The position numbers and the translations under genes are program-made. A model generated the notes under the pieces. It had not been told where the DNA came from, made no database searches, and was given only the letters and a program-made list of their open reading frames with translations. Positions 7,150 to 14,759 of a stretch of 42,602 nt of DNA are shown here, piece after piece. The first letter of the stretch is position 1; each line of letters begins with the position of its first letter. The stretch comes from a virus: IMG/VR virus record IMGVR_UViG_3300009157_000028, positions 1-42,602 of that record; one strand, 5' to 3'.

Positions 7150-7497
7150 CTAAATGGTAGGAAGTTTGTAACCTTCTTCGCCTGCCAGCTCGCCCTGACG
7201 CTGAAAATAGTCCGCAATGGCCTTTAAATCCTCCTGTAAGAGGAGATTTCCACAATTATCGGCTACCATACCGATCATTGCCGCATACGTCAGCAGACAG
7301 GGACTGGCGAACTTATCCTGACGACGAATAACAACCGCATCAGATAAAACAAGACGATGCAGTTCATCTAGAAGCTGAAGAAATGTCGCATGGTTCATTC
7401 CACCACGAGACTTTAGTAATTCCTCAAACTCTTCACGTTTGAAAACGATGTATTTCTCATCGTCGATTGTCACATTGCTGATAATAACTGGTTCCAT
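7150..7497 (-). CDS. Hypothetical protein
   Basis: A 115-residue protein. ATG at 7497 (GGAGAAGTA upstream) is preferred over a longer start at 7542 that would overlap the previous gene. N-terminal strands (PVIISNVTIDDEKYIVFKRE) are followed by helices (EFEELLKSRG, FLQLLDELHRLVLSD) and a C-terminal helix (LKAIADYFQRQ). No known domain is recognised. It appears soluble and co-transcribed with the genes on both sides. Confidence 0.75.
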   Translation of the reverse strand: MEPVIISNVTIDDEKYIVFKREEFEELLKSRGGMNHATFLQLLDELHRLVLSDAVVIRRQDKFASPCLLTYAAMIGMVADNCGNLLLQEDLKAIADYFQRQGELAGEEGYKLPTI

Positions 7498-7772
7498 TAC
7501 TTCTCCTCGTATAGCTGCGCATTGATGTATTCTTCTTGACACTCTGGATGTGCCTGACCGTCAAGATGCGGTACCTTCATTTCATCGTCAGTCATTGCGA
7601 TTCCACAAAAGTAGCATTGAAGTTCCATCTTGTGTAGTCTCCTCTCGACGATCATGTAACAGATGAACCAAACAACTACGATCCAAATCAATAACATTAA
7701 CAATAATCCCCATTCTATTAAGTGAGTTCCTGTTGGTGTATACTGTCGTTCTTCATGTATTACGAATCGCAT
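7497..7772 (-). CDS. Membrane protein with C-terminal CxxC...HxxC zinc finger
   Basis: A 91-residue protein: a cytoplasm-sized N-terminus, a long hydrophobic segment (about residues 18-42) and a C-terminal domain with C53-x2-C56 and H75-x2-C78, a probable zinc site. ATG at 7772 follows AAAAGGAGGACC. It is the first protein gene after the structured RNA at 7790-8457, with no terminator between, so the RNA may be processed from the same transcript or act as a leader. Function unknown. Confidence 0.75.
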   Translation of the reverse strand: MRFVIHEERQYTPTGTHLIEWGLLLMLLIWIVVVWFICYMIVERRLHKMELQCYFCGIAMTDDEMKVPHLDGQAHPECQEEYINAQLYEEK

Positions 7773-7789
7773 CGAGGGGTCCTCCTTTT

Positions 7790-8457
7790 AGTGCTCGCTG
7801 CCCTTCTTCGTCCAGTGGCGAGCGCACTGGGATGTTCCGGCAAGGGTCAACCGGGTACAACCTTTGTTTCCTTAACCGTGTAAAGCGAGGTAGGTGGGTT
7901 ACTCCGCAGAGCCCCGTTCGTTAACCTACCCCGCTGTCCTTTCGCTGATCCCGACTTGCCCGTGGGATCCAGTTGCATGATAGCCGGCAAGTCTAGGCTA
8001 TCCAAGCGCTCCACTCCAGCCTGGTATCCCCAGGAACAAGAGTACGAAAGCGGTTTTTTATGTACCTGTACACTGGGTGATCAACCCAATGCGCTCTGTG
8101 TGTCCTTCACAGCCATGTGATGGGCGAGACGCCTTAAAGCACTTCGTCTTCGTTTAAGAGTACCCAGGTCTTTTCCGGAACTCCCCATCACCGCTCTGAG
8201 CCTAAGGTCTATTTAACGTCGCTCAGACGACGTACATCACTCGCACAAGCTTACCACTACCAAGCGATACTAGATCGCTGGGCTTGTCCAAGATGATGAG
8301 CTCACCGTTTGACAGTTGTATTGCCCACTTCATCTTGCGCTTCATTATATCTCCCTTCGAAACAGGGCGGCCTGACAAATGCGCCGAGCGGTCGGAAACA
8401 CATTTTACAGACAGTAGGACTAGCGACCAAACCGTCCTAGCGCCCTAGAAAATCACG
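7790..8457 (-). ncRNA. Large ornate structured RNA candidate
   Basis: About 670 nt with high GC and many perfect stems. Two hairpins (7947-7952/7964-7969 and 7979-7985/7996-8002) have loops that are complementary over 8 bp (7953-7960 with 7986-7993), a kissing-loop arrangement. Stem 8133-8138/8153-8158 interlocks with 8127-8131/8145-8149 as an H-type pseudoknot. The loop of hairpin 8216-8221/8228-8233 pairs with 8195-8200. Other stems: 7790-7798/7818-7828, 7886-7895/7924-7933, 8020-8024/8030-8034, 8074-8078/8084-8088, 8117-8124/8184-8191, 8245-8250/8282-8287, 8263-8268/8274-8279, 8289-8296/8330-8337. Size, density and phage context resemble the GOLLD and ROOL classes; identity is inference. 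Promoter copy 3 lies upstream. Confidence 0.7.
8223..8345 (-). CDS. 40-residue ORF embedded in the structured RNA
   Basis: ATG at 8345 has a good site (AAGGGAG, 5 nt upstream), and the protein reads like a small beta-rich polypeptide (KWAIQLSNGELIILDKPSD, then a GSGKLVRVMYVV end). The same bases form the stems 8245-8250/8282-8287, 8263-8268/8274-8279 and 8289-8296/8330-8337, and the stop lies in a pseudoknot loop. Either the ORF is translated inside the RNA or it is an accident of a conserved structure. I cannot decide from one sequence. Confidence 0.45.
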   Translation of the reverse strand: MKRKMKWAIQLSNGELIILDKPSDLVSLGSGKLVRVMYVV

Positions 8458-8508
8458 AAAAAGAAATGAGAAGTGTCTTTCGACTGGACGCTATGTCCTC
8501 TTCTCATT
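8457..8508 (-). promoter_or_regulatory. Terminator-like leader structure after promoter copy 3
   Basis: Nine-bp arms (8465-8473 with 8500-8508) enclose two small hairpins, GGAC/GTCC and GTC-GAAA-GAC, and are followed on the minus strand by TTCTTTTT. The upstream arm overlaps the -10 box of promoter copy 3. It may terminate transcripts from the gene before, or attenuate entry into the structured RNA. Confidence 0.55.
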
Positions 8509-8531
8509 ACAATCCATGTTTTTTCTGCGAA
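8506..8531 (-). promoter_or_regulatory. Phage promoter copy 3
   Basis: Minus strand: TTCGCA, 14-bp spacer with ACA at 7-9 and GAT at 12-14, TGTAAT. It touches the stop of the 58-residue gene upstream and faces the structured RNA. Confidence 0.75.
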
Positions 8532-8708
8532 CTACTCTTCAGAAATCTCCATTAGCAATTCAAAGACCCATTCGAGAGCTTTTCTTCTATCTTGGTTTCC
8601 ACCGCTTCCTAATTTCTTATGCATAACCCGAAGAGTCTTAATATGCTCCCATTCTTCGTCTGTGAAATCGGCATTAGGATTATTATAGATATCGATTAGT
8701 CGTGCCAT
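8532..8708 (-). CDS. Hypothetical 58-residue protein
   Basis: ATG at 8708 with GGAGAGATA upstream. Predicted protein is helical and acidic at both ends (DFTDEEWEHIKTL, ALEWVFELLMEISEE) with a basic centre (KKLGSGGNQDRRK). It lies between the zinc-ribbon fusion gene and promoter copy 3 and is the last gene of the replication operon. No domain is recognised. Confidence 0.7.
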   Translation of the reverse strand: MARLIDIYNNPNADFTDEEWEHIKTLRVMHKKLGSGGNQDRRKALEWVFELLMEISEE

Positions 8709-8720
8709 TATCTCTCCTAA

Positions 8721-9185
8721 TTATGCTACCGTGGTCTCGTTGCCGGTCATGTAATCGATCCAGGGCTTGATCTCTTCCGTCTGCTCCATGAACTGCTCAC
8801 GGAAAATCTTCCTCGAGTAGCACCGGATGTTCTCGCCCATCTTCGTCATGAAGAAGCCTGGGTACACCTTGAAAACATTCGGGACCAGACGACGATCAAC
8901 GAGGATATACGGCGTACCGTCCTCCTTCTCACGCAGATCACCGACGTACTTAGCCACCTCAGCAATATTCTCAGTCGTGATCTCTACCGCATCGACCACG
9001 AAAGGCTTACGGACAAAGGTTGCGAATTCCATTGGGTTCCTTTTCTCATTGGTTCGGTTACCGTACGCATCGCAAGGATAACATCCATAATAAACTTGAT
9101 GCTTAATTCCATCCAACTCCATGGATGCACCAGGAGTCATTAGATGATCACCACAGCTACACCACTTTAACTCTTTAGTCTCCAT
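8721..9185 (-). CDS. Zinc-ribbon plus conserved phage domain, unknown function
   Basis: A 154-residue reading from ATG 9185, which overlaps the end of the upstream gene by 11 bp with only a weak ribosome site. The first 40 residues hold CSC and CYPC, a likely zinc ribbon. From residue 52 (FVRKPFVVDAVEITTENIAEVAKYVG) the sequence matches a phage family I recall by its pattern xxVxAVxxTxEN...V. A second ATG at 9032 has AAAAGGAA 6 nt upstream, so an internal start giving a protein without the ribbon is possible. It belongs to the replication operon. Function unknown. Confidence 0.65.
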   Translation of the reverse strand: METKELKWCSCGDHLMTPGASMELDGIKHQVYYGCYPCDAYGNRTNEKRNPMEFATFVRKPFVVDAVEITTENIAEVAKYVGDLREKEDGTPYILVDRRLVPNVFKVYPGFFMTKMGENIRCYSRKIFREQFMEQTEEIKPWIDYMTGNETTVA

Positions 9186-9654
9186 ACGTCGTCGCTGGGT
9201 GCTCATGAATGGAATACTTTCGTTCCAATGCGTCCTCTTCAATCGTGACGAAGAGCGATTGGAGATACGCCTTAGTTCCCGACTTGCCGCCAACGTTCCA
9301 GTCGTAACCACGCGCAATAAGGTCAGCAGTCTTGATATCTGCCCAATCCAAAATCTCAACAGAGCCTTCATCAAGCTGCGTACGAGTCGTAGATGTAAGA
9401 AGCACAACTCGAGGAGGTCGGTTGCTAAAGTTGACCGAGACCGAGATGTACGGAGTATCCTCGTCTCCTTCTTCACGAGCCTCCAAATATCGGACGTTCC
9501 AACCATCTCGAAGCATTGTCTTAGCGACATCCTCGGTGAGGATAACTGCGAAATTACGATCACCTTCCCTATTATATTGGCCCTCCTTCCCCGCAAAATT
9601 ACGGAAGATAATTCGGGCATCTTCGATCATGAAGTTTTTAGCTTGGTCAGCCAT
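9175..9654 (-). CDS. Probable single-stranded DNA-binding protein
   Basis: A 159-residue protein with ATG at 9654 and AAAGGAG upstream. The sequence runs IEDARIIFRNFAGKEG, DRNFAVIL, DGWNVRYL, SNRPPRVVLLTS and YDWNVGGKSGTKAYLQSLF, a pattern I associate with a phage family annotated as gp32-like or ssDNA-binding and encoded beside phage DNA polymerases. Beta-strand-rich segments and exposed aromatic and basic residues fit an OB-type fold. It overlaps the end of the polymerase fusion gene by 8 bp, which supports a replication role. Assignment rests on recall and context, not on a diagnostic motif. Confidence 0.6.
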   Translation of the reverse strand: MADQAKNFMIEDARIIFRNFAGKEGQYNREGDRNFAVILTEDVAKTMLRDGWNVRYLEAREEGDEDTPYISVSVNFSNRPPRVVLLTSTTRTQLDEGSVEILDWADIKTADLIARGYDWNVGGKSGTKAYLQSLFVTIEEDALERKYSIHEHPATTYGD

Positions 9655-12600
9655 TCACAAACTCCTTTAGTGGTACGAATTGTTCAATAGCTCTGATTGC
9701 GTCTGTCTTCAGTCTTTCGAAATAATCCATGTCTGTGAATAGCTCATCGATACCATCTCGATAATGAGCCATATCACGCTCGATCCACTTGTAGCCTTTA
9801 GTTCCAGTTACGTGATATTTCTTTCCTTCCTTAATACGCCAAAGATCTCCGCCGTCGTAACGAACTGGCATGAAACTACCCGTACGTCCTACATGCTGCA
9901 TGTCAGAGATATCTTCAGCACCAATCTTGTCTAGGTACATGGTCCCCTGTGTGACATGCTTCGTCTCGCACAAGTCGTCGAATACGAGTGGCTCGTGAGT
10001 GAATAGTTCTTTGAAGACGTACGGGTGCTGAAACTGCGAACCCACAGCCACCCAGCCGCGATCGCTACGAGCAATATATACTGCATCGTTGACGAGAACG
10101 AACTTCTGGTAGGTTGTTTCATACTCGAAGTCATAACCATACTCCTTTCCGAAGTTAATGATGAAGTCGATTATCTCTTGTCCACCCTTAGGCGCATCTG
10201 GTGGAATAACAACCTTGATCGAGTCGGTCTTGATGTGAACAACTTGATATCCACGATCTTGCACTGCATGCTTCACATCGATCATAAACAATGCGCCACG
10301 CTTTGCTACAATGTTGTCTCTGTTTCGCTTATCTCTGAAAAGATTGTCGAAACGAGCGCTTGTAAGTCCGTAGACGATATTGATGACGATCTTAAGAGCA
10401 TATGAAAGCGCTTCAGCACTGCTATCGTCAGCCTCAGCATCGACAAGAAACTTTCCGAGCTTACCTTCAAGGAGATTTCTGGCCTCGCTGTAGTTCTTAT
10501 GCTTGATTGCCATACGAGCTTGTTTGAGGGCACTAAAGTTTTTGGTGTACGGCCCGAAAAGATTAAGTTGTTCGATACTCGTCGGATGCATACTCGCCAC
10601 GTCCAGAAGTACAACGTTCTCGTAGTATCCTGGTTCGGAATAAACGTAGCCACCCTCACCTGTGATTTCGTCACGATACGTGCTTTCCTTTCCGTCAAAT
10701 ACATAACCTGGGAACCGCTCACTCAGGTCGGTATAAATGAAATTTCTCTGTGGATTTCGCTCAAGTCCGAATATGATTCTCGCAGTATGTTGCTGTGTTG
10801 TGTGATTCACTGAGAGTCCAGACAGCTCAGCTAGAATCTCACGAGCAACGAAATCTTGATAACGATCTTCGAATACAGCCTCAGTAGCAATCACATCATT
10901 GACGCAGTATTCCTCTACCTTAGACCACATACCTGGTTCTACCGGCTGGTCCCAAGGGAGGTCAAGCTCCATATGATGGATGCCAAGCTCAATCTGAAAC
11001 TTCTTCAATCCTTGCTTCTTCGAGCTAAAGTCGTAAATATCCGCATAGGAAACATTGTAAGCTTCCCCGAACAATGAATTAGGATTGGCATTTCCTTCAT
11101 AGATGATTCTCTGACTCAACTCGAAAAGTTCTTCTAAACTGTACCCCATGTACCTTGCGTAAAGAATATGATTGTCGTACCGACGATTATTGAAGCCAAT
11201 CAGACGCTGTTGTAGCAAAGGCTCAATCTCATCTGCTGTGGGATTGATCATGCGAACTACGTTAGGATCTCCTCGAGCCTTCCAACACACAACAAAGAGA
11301 TTGGAGTAGACCTCAACATCGAAGAAGACAATAGGCTTGTCGTCCACATCATGAGGTTCAGTCATATTCGTCTTACCAACGAACTTCATGGTCTGGACAA
11401 CTTTAATACAAGTTGCGGCTTGATTAGTGCTTCTCATTGCGAAGGTCAAGATAGTTGATCGCATGTCACTTACGTCGTAACTTAGTCCACTCTCGTATGC
11501 TTCCTCAAGGATATGATGAATGAAGTCGATAGACGGCTTAGTTCCGGGGTGAATCTCCTTTCTCAAATTTCTATCGATGAGATCCCGGATACCCTTTTCC
11601 GTTTGCACATTTTTTGTATCGATCATTCTCTTCTGCTTCCTTGGTAGGCCACCAGTAAGAGTAGAGATATCAAGATTATTACACTTCGTAAGTCTCCTTC
11701 GAATTGCACTATCCCCAAGGAGAGTTTTAACTTCAATGCCCACATCAAGAATATTATCCAAATCAGACACGACACCGCTATAAAGATAGTGAAGATGAAT
11801 TCCTCTTCCACTTTGACTCAGTTCGGTGTAAGTGGGCGGCATTTTGGATGCTTCTTCGATATTTCTCTCTAGATCTTTCTCACCGTTCTCATCAGTAAGA
11901 TCGAAGTCAATAACGATATGTTCTTCCGGCACCTTCACATAATGAAGTTTAGTTGGATCAATATCAGCTAGAGTTGAAACAACGTTCTCCCATTTTCTTC
12001 CTGGAGCACCACTTGGCTTCGCCTCTTGTGCCGGCTGATCAGGATATAGATTATTGAAAGCAGACCCATGAGTAACCGGATCATAATCATTAAGTTCAAT
12101 AACGTACGAAGTATCCGGAACGAACGGGGTAGGTCCTTGAGTTGGGAGTCCTTTGAATCCGATGTAGACACTTCGATGCTCCTTCTCTCCAATGGTGTGA
12201 CGATCCTTGAATTCCTCGAAGTAACTACTGAGTTCATCTCGAACCTCATGGTATTGAAGGCGCTTTACAATATTAGCTTCCTCGCAGTACTCCTTGTACA
12301 TTTCCCAAGCACGCCTGAGCTGAATACCATCTTGCGCCTTGAAGATATCGAAGTTAGCCTCTATGAAGTTATAGAAAGTATCAGTCAACATCATCATCTT
12401 CGTCGGAATATAGTTCTCGTAATAGAACTTCCCCATCTCTCTATACCGCCGGAGACATTTCGCTGCAATCGCCCCGAGCTCATAGTTGATGTTCTCTACG
12501 AGAATATGATACCGACCAGGCTCGATCTTTACGCCTGTTGGATGCACATCGATAAGCCGTCTGGTATTACCAGCTTTTGCATCACTGATCTTGACTGGCT

Positions 12601-13444
12601 TGTTCGTACCGACAATCACAAAAGCATTAGGTCTGATGGTGAACGCTGATCTGTACTTCACATTGATAGTCATCGAGTCATGACCCACGATCGAATTCAG
12701 CTTTGTGTTATCCTCGACTCGAGACAAATCACCATCGTGTTGAATCGCTACAAGGGGATTCGATTGGAATGCTTCCATAGCAAATGTTCCATTATTGCTG
12801 GTCAGAGCCTTAGCTTCAAATGTAGCTACATATCCTTCGAACAGTTTCTCAATGACATCGATGACTGTGGACTTACCAGTTCCTGGTGGCCCATAGAACA
12901 CAAGGAATTTCTGGAGCCACTTCGAGTCCCCAGATACAATGGCTCCAATAGCCCACTCGATTTTATCTCGCTCGTCTGGAGAATATAGCACACCCAACAA
13001 CTCATCCCAAGCGTCCGTCTTCCCTTCCTCGAGAGAATATGGTAGACGCTTACTGACATAATCCTTCTTCTTGACATCTGTGTTAGCGAATGTGATGTTC
13101 TCATCCAAAGGATGGTAGTTACCACTGTCAGGAAGATTACGAATGAACTTGTTGAATCGTTCCCAGCTACCTGTACTAAAGTTCCTTGTCACCAAAGGTT
13201 CAATGATCGCACCGTTTTTCTTAGCGTCATTGACATAGTCGTATAAATCAGAGTCTACAATTCTCTGTACATCATATTCATTAGTGGACCACATACCAAG
13301 ATCATCATCCCAAACGGCATAAAATGCTCCGCCTCGAACCATAAGATCATCGAAACTATCAACGATCCAATCAGGATATGCTTGAATGATGCCTTTAGAT
13401 TCTTTAGTCTTAATTTTATAAAAATCCACCAGCACCCCCTTCAT
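9647..13444 (-). CDS. SF3 helicase / AEP-like primase / family B DNA polymerase fusion
   Basis: A 1265-residue replication protein. Residues 185-192 (GPPGTGKS) are a Walker A box in an SF3-type helicase region that ends near 300 with GTNKPVK and an Arg-finger-like NTRRLIDV. Residues 511-516 (VIDFDL) and 545-553 (SGRGIHLHY) match motifs I and II of archaeo-eukaryotic primases, with GIEVK as a possible motif III. A 3'-5' exonuclease follows: FFDVEVYSN (707-715), GFNNRRYDNHI and YCVND (846-850). Polymerase motifs are A DVASMHPTSI (948-957), B KIVINIVYG (1018-1026) and C IKTDSIKV (1071-1078), where Lys replaces the first Asp of DTDS. The start is ATG 13444 (ATGA overlap) or GTG 13429, which sits behind AAGGGGGTG. 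Confidence 0.85.
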   Translation of the reverse strand: MKGVLVDFYKIKTKESKGIIQAYPDWIVDSFDDLMVRGGAFYAVWDDDLGMWSTNEYDVQRIVDSDLYDYVNDAKKNGAIIEPLVTRNFSTGSWERFNKFIRNLPDSGNYHPLDENITFANTDVKKKDYVSKRLPYSLEEGKTDAWDELLGVLYSPDERDKIEWAIGAIVSGDSKWLQKFLVFYGPPGTGKSTVIDVIEKLFEGYVATFEAKALTSNNGTFAMEAFQSNPLVAIQHDGDLSRVEDNTKLNSIVGHDSMTINVKYRSAFTIRPNAFVIVGTNKPVKISDAKAGNTRRLIDVHPTGVKIEPGRYHILVENINYELGAIAAKCLRRYREMGKFYYENYIPTKMMMLTDTFYNFIEANFDIFKAQDGIQLRRAWEMYKEYCEEANIVKRLQYHEVRDELSSYFEEFKDRHTIGEKEHRSVYIGFKGLPTQGPTPFVPDTSYVIELNDYDPVTHGSAFNNLYPDQPAQEAKPSGAPGRKWENVVSTLADIDPTKLHYVKVPEEHIVIDFDLTDENGEKDLERNIEEASKMPPTYTELSQSGRGIHLHYLYSGVVSDLDNILDVGIEVKTLLGDSAIRRRLTKCNNLDISTLTGGLPRKQKRMIDTKNVQTEKGIRDLIDRNLRKEIHPGTKPSIDFIHHILEEAYESGLSYDVSDMRSTILTFAMRSTNQAATCIKVVQTMKFVGKTNMTEPHDVDDKPIVFFDVEVYSNLFVVCWKARGDPNVVRMINPTADEIEPLLQQRLIGFNNRRYDNHILYARYMGYSLEELFELSQRIIYEGNANPNSLFGEAYNVSYADIYDFSSKKQGLKKFQIELGIHHMELDLPWDQPVEPGMWSKVEEYCVNDVIATEAVFEDRYQDFVAREILAELSGLSVNHTTQQHTARIIFGLERNPQRNFIYTDLSERFPGYVFDGKESTYRDEITGEGGYVYSEPGYYENVVLLDVASMHPTSIEQLNLFGPYTKNFSALKQARMAIKHKNYSEARNLLEGKLGKFLVDAEADDSSAEALSYALKIVINIVYGLTSARFDNLFRDKRNRDNIVAKRGALFMIDVKHAVQDRGYQVVHIKTDSIKVVIPPDAPKGGQEIIDFIINFGKEYGYDFEYETTYQKFVLVNDAVYIARSDRGWVAVGSQFQHPYVFKELFTHEPLVFDDLCETKHVTQGTMYLDKIGAEDISDMQHVGRTGSFMPVRYDGGDLWRIKEGKKYHVTGTKGYKWIERDMAHYRDGIDELFTDMDYFERLKTDAIRAIEQFVPLKEFVNG

Positions 13445-13977
13445 GACAGACGTTCGTGATCCAGCAAATATCCACAGAACTGATACCAGATTTCTACATG
13501 ACGTTGATCTTCTCTAGGAACATCAACGGGGAAGAGGCCTCCGGTACCATTGACATCGTAGGTTCTCCAGATAAACACTTCTAGAATATCATCAATCTCT
13601 TTCTGTTTGATTCTGGCTCCGTCATTGAATCTCTTCAGATCAAGATTCTCCAACATCTCCCAGAACCAGTCATTCGCTGGAATATCTGTCATGAACTCAG
13701 CACGTCTAGAAAAGGCTATGAGCATTTCAAGCAAAGAGCATGGTGGAAATTCTCTCCATTCTGGATGATCAGGAATATCCGCTAGAAGCAAGAATTCTTT
13801 TCTGAGATCCAACCCATCTGCAGCTCTATTATCATCACCCGATAAAAGCCAAATGAACTCAGTACTTTGTAGAATTCTCAATATGTTATAATAGCTCTTT
13901 GAGGGGGTCATGTTTTGGTGATCCATAACTTTCGCACAGAGCCAGTTGAAATATAGATTTTCAAGAGGCTCAGTCAT
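13441..13977 (-). CDS. Conserved phage protein of unknown function
   Basis: A 178-residue soluble protein with ATG at 13977 and GGAAAGAG upstream. Key blocks are FNWLCAKV, TEFIWLLSGDDNRAADGLDLR, PCSLLEMLIAFSRR, DWFWEMLENLDL and a C-terminal VEIWYQFCGYL. I recall this NRxxDGxxLR...ENL...WYQ pattern as common in phages of Gram-positive bacteria, without a known role. It overlaps the replication fusion by 4 nt (ATGA), so translation is probably coupled. Confidence 0.75.
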   Translation of the reverse strand: MTEPLENLYFNWLCAKVMDHQNMTPSKSYYNILRILQSTEFIWLLSGDDNRAADGLDLRKEFLLLADIPDHPEWREFPPCSLLEMLIAFSRRAEFMTDIPANDWFWEMLENLDLKRFNDGARIKQKEIDDILEVFIWRTYDVNGTGGLFPVDVPREDQRHVEIWYQFCGYLLDHERLS

Positions 13978-13979
13978 AC

Positions 13980-14750
13980 TTACTCTTTCCTAAACTTTAG
14001 TACTGAATGGGAATGCTTTAAATCCTGAGCCGCTAGTTCTTCGTCAATCTGCTGGCCAAGGATCTCTACTTGATAATGTCCATGATCCAACAGAACTTCA
14101 TACTCCGCTTGAAGCTTTTCGTTACGGACATATACCACATTAGGATCGTTCGATCCATGCCCAAATATAAGATGGCCCACAATCTTCTCGGGATTATAGA
14201 TTGGTGTATCACGTTCGTCACAGAGGATATTATCACCCGCATAGTATGTGATTGTGGTTTGCGTACAATCCATCTCATCACCGAAATATTCATCTCTGTG
14301 AATGATGTATGGCGTATCAGGATCACGTTGTGCTAATTCAACCTCATAATCCCAATCACTATCTTCTTCTGAGAAAATATTAACAACATTATCCTCAACG
14401 TCTATCTCGCCTGTTGTGTCTGGTTCAACGAAAGATGGATGATTGGATTTTGCTAGTAGAATTGAGTAGTCGTCTTGATCATCATGACTATCAAGAACCG
14501 CCATCTGTTCCTTTAGGTCACGAAGAACTCGAGCGCATTGTTGGACCATGAAGTTGAATTCGCGAGTTATTTCTGTTCGTTCGAAATCGAGCTTAACTGT
14601 CTCAGACTCCAATTCCTCGATTTCTCGGTTTACTTGCTCAGTCTCCTTTCTAAATTTGCGCAAGATGAGAAAATATCCTACGCTTACTCCGGATGCGAAG
14701 GAAGTGACCCCAACCGCCGCTGGGATCACCCACTCCTTTTTGATTTGCAT
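13980..14750 (-). CDS. Membrane-anchored coiled-coil protein
   Basis: A 256-residue protein with ATG at 14750 and AGGAGAAG upstream. A hydrophobic helix spans about residues 9-30 (PAAVGVTSFASGVSVGYFLI); a coiled coil follows (about 34-90, KETEQVNREIEELESETV); then an acidic linker and a C-terminal domain with beta-strand character. The domain order suggests that most of the protein lies on the cytoplasmic side of the membrane. It stands next to two DUF6353-like proteins and may belong to the same membrane assembly. Function unknown. Confidence 0.75.
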   Translation of the reverse strand: MQIKKEWVIPAAVGVTSFASGVSVGYFLILRKFRKETEQVNREIEELESETVKLDFERTEITREFNFMVQQCARVLRDLKEQMAVLDSHDDQDDYSILLAKSNHPSFVEPDTTGEIDVEDNVVNIFSEEDSDWDYEVELAQRDPDTPYIIHRDEYFGDEMDCTQTTITYYAGDNILCDERDTPIYNPEKIVGHLIFGHGSNDPNVVYVRNEKLQAEYEVLLDHGHYQVEILGQQIDEELAAQDLKHSHSVLKFRKE

Positions 14751-14759
14751 TAGCTTCTC

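Noticed and set aside
7847-7978. 43-codon minus-strand ORF inside the ornate RNA
   Set aside because: No ribosome site, and it crosses the kissing-loop hairpins and stem 7886-7933.
8081-8188. 35-codon basic ORF inside the ornate RNA
   Set aside because: No ribosome site; its start lies in the 8-bp stem 8117-8124/8184-8191 and it covers the pseudoknot.
9185-9620. Extension of the zinc-ribbon gene upstream to 9620
   Set aside because: It would overlap the ssDNA-binding protein gene almost entirely in another frame and is Arg/Ser-rich like a shadow frame.
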